Source: an uncultured Bacillota bacterium (lineage in GTDB: Bacteria > Bacillota > Dehalobacteriia > UBA4068). Taken from it: 7,458 bases of DNA. The position numbers and the translations under genes were made by a program. The stretch is taken from the NCBI GenBank assembly GCA_934427095.1, contig CAKRYM010000067.1:1-7458 (forward strand). The letters run 5' to 3'. How positions within the stretch are numbered: position 1 is the first letter of the stretch; every line of letters begins with the position of its first letter. A model generated the notes under the pieces. It searched no databases. It was not told where the DNA came from and saw only the letters and a list, made by a program, of their open reading frames with translations. This document shows, piece after piece, positions 4,915 to 7,458 of this stretch.

Positions 4915-7215
4915 GGGTTTTGCCTCCTTTATCTTTGCTTTCTTTTGCTTACGGTTGGTCTTGTCTTTGCTAGCATCATAAAGATCGAATAAATTTAAAC
5001 GTAGGGCATTGGTTACCACACAGAAGCTGGATAAGCTCATGGACGCCGCGCCTAGCATGGGGTTTAGGGTAATGCCTAGCCCCACCAAAACCCCGGCGGC
5101 AATAGGAATCCCTATACTGTTATAGAAAAAGGCCCAAAACAGGTTCTGGTGAATATTGCGCAACACGGCTCGGCTAAGGCGAATGGCTGCGGCTGCATCC
5201 GTGAGCCTGCCGTTGATCAGCACCACATCCGCGGCGTCAATGGCTACGTCTGCACCTGCGCCAATGGCAATGCCCGTATCCGCTTGGGTTAGGGCAGGGG
5301 CGTCGTTAATGCCATCCCCAATCATGATGACCTTGCCTTTTTGCTGTAAGCCACGGATCACTTCTCCCTTGCCATCTGGCAATACCCCGGCAATGACCTG
5401 ATCTACCCCCGCTTCTTCCCCGATGGCCTGGGCGGTACGGGGATTATCCCCAGTAAGCATCACCACTTGGGCGCCCATGGTTTTTAACGCAGCAATAGCC
5501 TGCGCGCTATCCTCTTTGATGACATCCGCTACGGCAATGAGGCCGAGGAATTTCCCGCCTAAGGTAAAGAGCAGCGGGGTTTTTCCTTTGGCCCCTAGGA
5601 CATCAATTTCCCTCTCTATTTCTGGGGGAAGATTGATTTGGCTACGGATAAAGGCTGCGCTGCCACCAAAGGCAATTTCCCCCTGATAGCGGGCGGTTAA
5701 TCCATGCCCAGGCAAGGCCTGGAACTCTTCCACGTCTTCTGCGGAGATTCCCTGTTCCGCTGCATAGGCAAGAATCGCCTTGGCCAAAGGATGCTCGCTG
5801 GGCCTTTCTAGCGCAGCAGCCAGCTGCAGCAGAGCCTGGGTGGAAACTCCAGGAGCGCTCTGTACCTCTGTTACTTTTGGCTTTCCTTGGGTGATGGTGC
5901 CGGTTTTATCTAGGACCACAATTTCCCCTTTGCCTGTGGTTTCTAAAGAAGCGGCGGTTTTGAAGAGAATGCCGTGTTTGGCCCCGACCCCGCTCCCGAC
6001 CATGATGGCCACAGGAGTCGCTAAGCCTAAAGCACAGGGACAGCTGATGACCAGGACGGAAATGCCCCTAGCTAAGGCAAAGCCAATGCTTTGGCCTAAC
6101 ACTAGCCAGACTATGGTGGTTAGTAAGGCTATGCCTATCACCACTGGCACAAAAATGCCGGAAACTTTATCCGCCGCTTTCGCAACCGGGGCTTTGGTGG
6201 CCTGGGCATCGCTGACCATACGGATAATTTGGCTTAGGGTCGTGTCTTGGCCCACGCGGGTGGCTACACAGCAAAGATAGCCTCTTTGGTTGTTGGTGGC
6301 CGCGGAAACCCTATCCCCCTTGGCTTTATCCACGGGTAAGCTTTCCCCGGTCAGGGCAGATTCGTCTATGCTGGAGCTTCCTTCCAGCACAATACCGTCT
6401 ACGGGGATATTTTCCCCGGGCCGCACCACAAAAGTATCGCCTTTTTGTACCTGGTCAATGGGAACAATGTACTCTTTCCCATCTTTACGCAGGCAGGCAG
6501 TTTTGGGCGCCAGATCCATGAGGCTCTTTAAGGCGTTGGTGGTTTTCCCTTTTGCCTTAGCTTCCAGGAGTTTTCCCACGGTAATCAGGGTAAGAATCAT
6601 GGCCGCGGATTCAAAGTAGAATTGGTGTAAATAGCTGCTGGCCAAAACAGGATTTCCTTGGTTGACGGCAGCAGCCATGGCGAACAGCGCATAAACGCTA
6701 TAGACAAAAGCTGCAGAAGCGCCCAAAGCCACTAGGGTATCCATATTAGGCGCTTTATGCAGAAGCCCTTGGAAACCGCTGATAAAGAAACGCTGATTGA
6801 TCACCAGCACAGCCATGGTGAGTAATAGCTGACTTAACCCAATCGCTAAGGGATTTTCCTCTAGCCAGCTGGGCAATGGCCAATTCCACATATTATGCCC
6901 CATAGCCAAATAAACCAGGATAACCAGGAAAAACAGGGAAGCCATGAGCCTACGGGTTAAGGGTTTAATTTCCTTAATTTCTAAGCTAGGGCTGGCGGAT
7001 TCTTTCTCTGCCAAGTCGACTTTTGGTTTGGCCTGATAGCCGGCCTGCTCCACCGCCGCCAAAATCGCTTCCGGCTTAGCGTTACCTTCTACGCCCATGG
7101 AATTGGTTAGCAGGCTAACAGAGCAGGCGGTAACCCCAGGTACCTTGGACACCGCCTTTTCCACCCGGGCAGAGCAGGCGGCGCAGCTCATGCCGTTGAC
7201 GGTATATTGATCCAT
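4708..7215 (-). CDS. copA: Cu(I)-exporting P1B-type ATPase with N- and C-terminal HMA domains
   Basis: An 835-residue membrane pump that exports Cu(I) using ATP. The N-terminal HMA domain has GMSCAAC (residues 8-14). Two class-specific helices lie at about 88-106 and 122-140 and two more at about 160-180 and 200-215. The actuator domain has TGES (289-292). The CPC metal site is at 392-394 in SCPCALG. The phosphorylation site is DKTGT with D436, the nucleotide domain has the HP motif (H475-P476), and the hinge is GDGINDAP (633-640). The last membrane pair carries YN (698-699) and MSLSS (726-730), which with CPC define Cu(I) specificity. A lysine-rich linker (about 747-767) joins an extra C-terminal HMA domain (768-835) with MMCSHC (777-782), which resembles the CopZ chaperone. 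AAAGAGG lies eight bases before the ATG. The ZIP-family gene ends 36 bases upstream on the same strand, so co-transcription is likely. No own promoter or CopY/CsoR-type operator is evident. Confidence 0.96.
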   Translation of the reverse strand: MDQYTVNGMSCAACSARVEKAVSKVPGVTACSVSLLTNSMGVEGNAKPEAILAAVEQAGYQAKPKVDLAEKESASPSLEIKEIKPLTRRLMASLFFLVILVYLAMGHNMWNWPLPSWLEENPLAIGLSQLLLTMAVLVINQRFFISGFQGLLHKAPNMDTLVALGASAAFVYSVYALFAMAAAVNQGNPVLASSYLHQFYFESAAMILTLITVGKLLEAKAKGKTTNALKSLMDLAPKTACLRKDGKEYIVPIDQVQKGDTFVVRPGENIPVDGIVLEGSSSIDESALTGESLPVDKAKGDRVSAATNNQRGYLCCVATRVGQDTTLSQIIRMVSDAQATKAPVAKAADKVSGIFVPVVIGIALLTTIVWLVLGQSIGFALARGISVLVISCPCALGLATPVAIMVGSGVGAKHGILFKTAASLETTGKGEIVVLDKTGTITQGKPKVTEVQSAPGVSTQALLQLAAALERPSEHPLAKAILAYAAEQGISAEDVEEFQALPGHGLTARYQGEIAFGGSAAFIRSQINLPPEIEREIDVLGAKGKTPLLFTLGGKFLGLIAVADVIKEDSAQAIAALKTMGAQVVMLTGDNPRTAQAIGEEAGVDQVIAGVLPDGKGEVIRGLQQKGKVIMIGDGINDAPALTQADTGIAIGAGADVAIDAADVVLINGRLTDAAAAIRLSRAVLRNIHQNLFWAFFYNSIGIPIAAGVLVGLGITLNPMLGAASMSLSSFCVVTNALRLNLFDLYDASKDKTNRKQKKAKIKEAKPMEKTMHIEGMMCSHCENRVKKALEAIPGVVKVQVSHEQGTAIVTGENLQDDTLKAAVEAEDYPVKSIE
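4923..4930 (-). promoter_or_regulatory. Internal Shine-Dalgarno sequence in copA
   Basis: AAAGGAGG on the minus strand, eight bases before the in-frame ATG at 4914, at the junction between the lysine-rich linker and the C-terminal HMA domain. Its strength and placement match the ribosome binding sites of other genes in the window, for example rpmB. Confidence 0.5.
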
Positions 7216-7234
7216 TTCTTTCGCCTCTTTTCCC

Positions 7235-7264
7235 TTTCTTGCTTTTTTCTGTTAAAGCAAGAAA
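7235..7264. repeat. 11-bp inverted repeat across the ZIP gene stop codon
   Basis: TTTCTTGCTTT (7235-7245) and AAAGCAAGAAA (7254-7264) are perfect inverted arms around an eight-base loop. In the transcript this would form a weak AU-rich hairpin covering the end of the ZIP gene, just before the copA ribosome binding site. No T-run follows it on the minus strand, so it is not a normal terminator. It may influence mRNA processing or translational coupling, or be incidental. Confidence 0.5.
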
Positions 7265-7458
7265 TCTACCAACAACATCAGACAAAAGCCCACCAACAGA
7301 GCATAGGTCGCCCCTTGTTCATTGCCGTGGGCATGGGTTTCGGGAATCATTTCATCACTAATGACATAAAGCATGGTGCCGCCGGCAAAAGCCAAAGCAA
7401 AGGGGAGAATGGCCTGGGACAAACTGACGGCAAAATACCCCACCAGGGTACCTAAGAC
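7252..7458 (-). CDS. ZIP-family metal transporter, C-terminal 68 residues (5' end outside window)
   Basis: The end of a membrane metal transporter of the ZIP (Zn/Fe-type cation permease) family, probably of the GufA-like branch. The visible part opens with a hydrophobic helix (about residues 1-31, GYFAVSLSQ... AFAGGTMLYV) leading into DEMIPETHAHG (35-45). This acidic/histidine motif matches the conserved ExIPE metal-ligand region of the family. A final membrane helix (about 50-68) ends at LLVDFLL and the stop. The frame stays open to the right edge, so the visible GTG is not the start. ZIP proteins usually move Zn(II), Fe(II) or similar ions into the cytoplasm; the exact ion cannot be told. 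It lies 36 bases upstream of copA on the same strand, suggesting a metal-homeostasis operon whose promoter is outside the window. Confidence 0.85.
   Translation of the reverse strand, partial: VLGTLVGYFAVSLSQAILPFALAFAGGTMLYVISDEMIPETHAHGNEQGATYALLVGFCLMLLVDFLL

Noticed and set aside
4915..4977. E. coli copA-type frameshift signal producing the chaperone
   Set aside because: No slippery heptamer in the correct phase with a downstream structure was found, and the CopZ-like domain is already in frame.
5156..6619. Several plus-strand open frames opposite copA
   Set aside because: All are complements of conserved ATPase motifs, and their Ala/Pro/Ser-rich composition is typical of antisense frames.

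Overview
The window looks like a chromosomal stretch from a Firmicutes (Bacillota) bacterium, probably clostridia-like. The reasons are strong AGGAGG-type ribosome binding sites, a LeuS with the FPYPSG-type signature region, a secreted protein ending in a copper-amine-oxidase-N-like 'stalk' domain, and a CopA ATPase with an extra C-terminal metal-binding domain. Genus cannot be told from this sequence. I see no rRNA, tRNA, CRISPR, insertion sequence, phage gene or attachment site. All genes except one small one are on the minus strand.

From left to right: (1) the first 519 codons of leucyl-tRNA synthetase (leuS), with its 3' part beyond the left edge; (2) a short gap with an intrinsic terminator whose U-tract touches the leuS ribosome binding site; (3) rpmB (ribosomal protein L28, zinc-ribbon form) with a clear promoter; (4) a divergent small gene of 68 codons on the plus strand, unknown but faintly Spo0E-like; (5) a diacylglycerol-kinase-family lipid kinase, convergent with and overlapping the small gene, with a near-consensus promoter that fixes its start; (6) a secreted protein with a long glutamate tract, a cadherin-like domain and a duplicated stalk motif; (7) a gap with the terminator of the next operon; (8) a Cu(I)-exporting P1B-type ATPase (copA) carrying a C-terminal CopZ-like domain; (9) the end of a ZIP-family metal transporter gene, cut by the right edge.

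The ZIP gene and copA are 36 bases apart on one strand and probably form a metal-homeostasis operon read leftwards and ended by the terminator at 4648-4687. The secreted protein, the lipid kinase and rpmB each have their own candidate promoter. leuS has no visible promoter or T-box leader and seems to depend on reading past the rpmB terminator.

Most of the window is ordinary core and accessory metabolism. The most interesting signal is inside copA: a full Shine-Dalgarno sequence, good spacing and an in-frame ATG sit exactly before the C-terminal CopZ-like domain. One reading frame could therefore yield both the fused ATPase and a free 68-residue copper chaperone. I did not find a clearly new multi-gene system.
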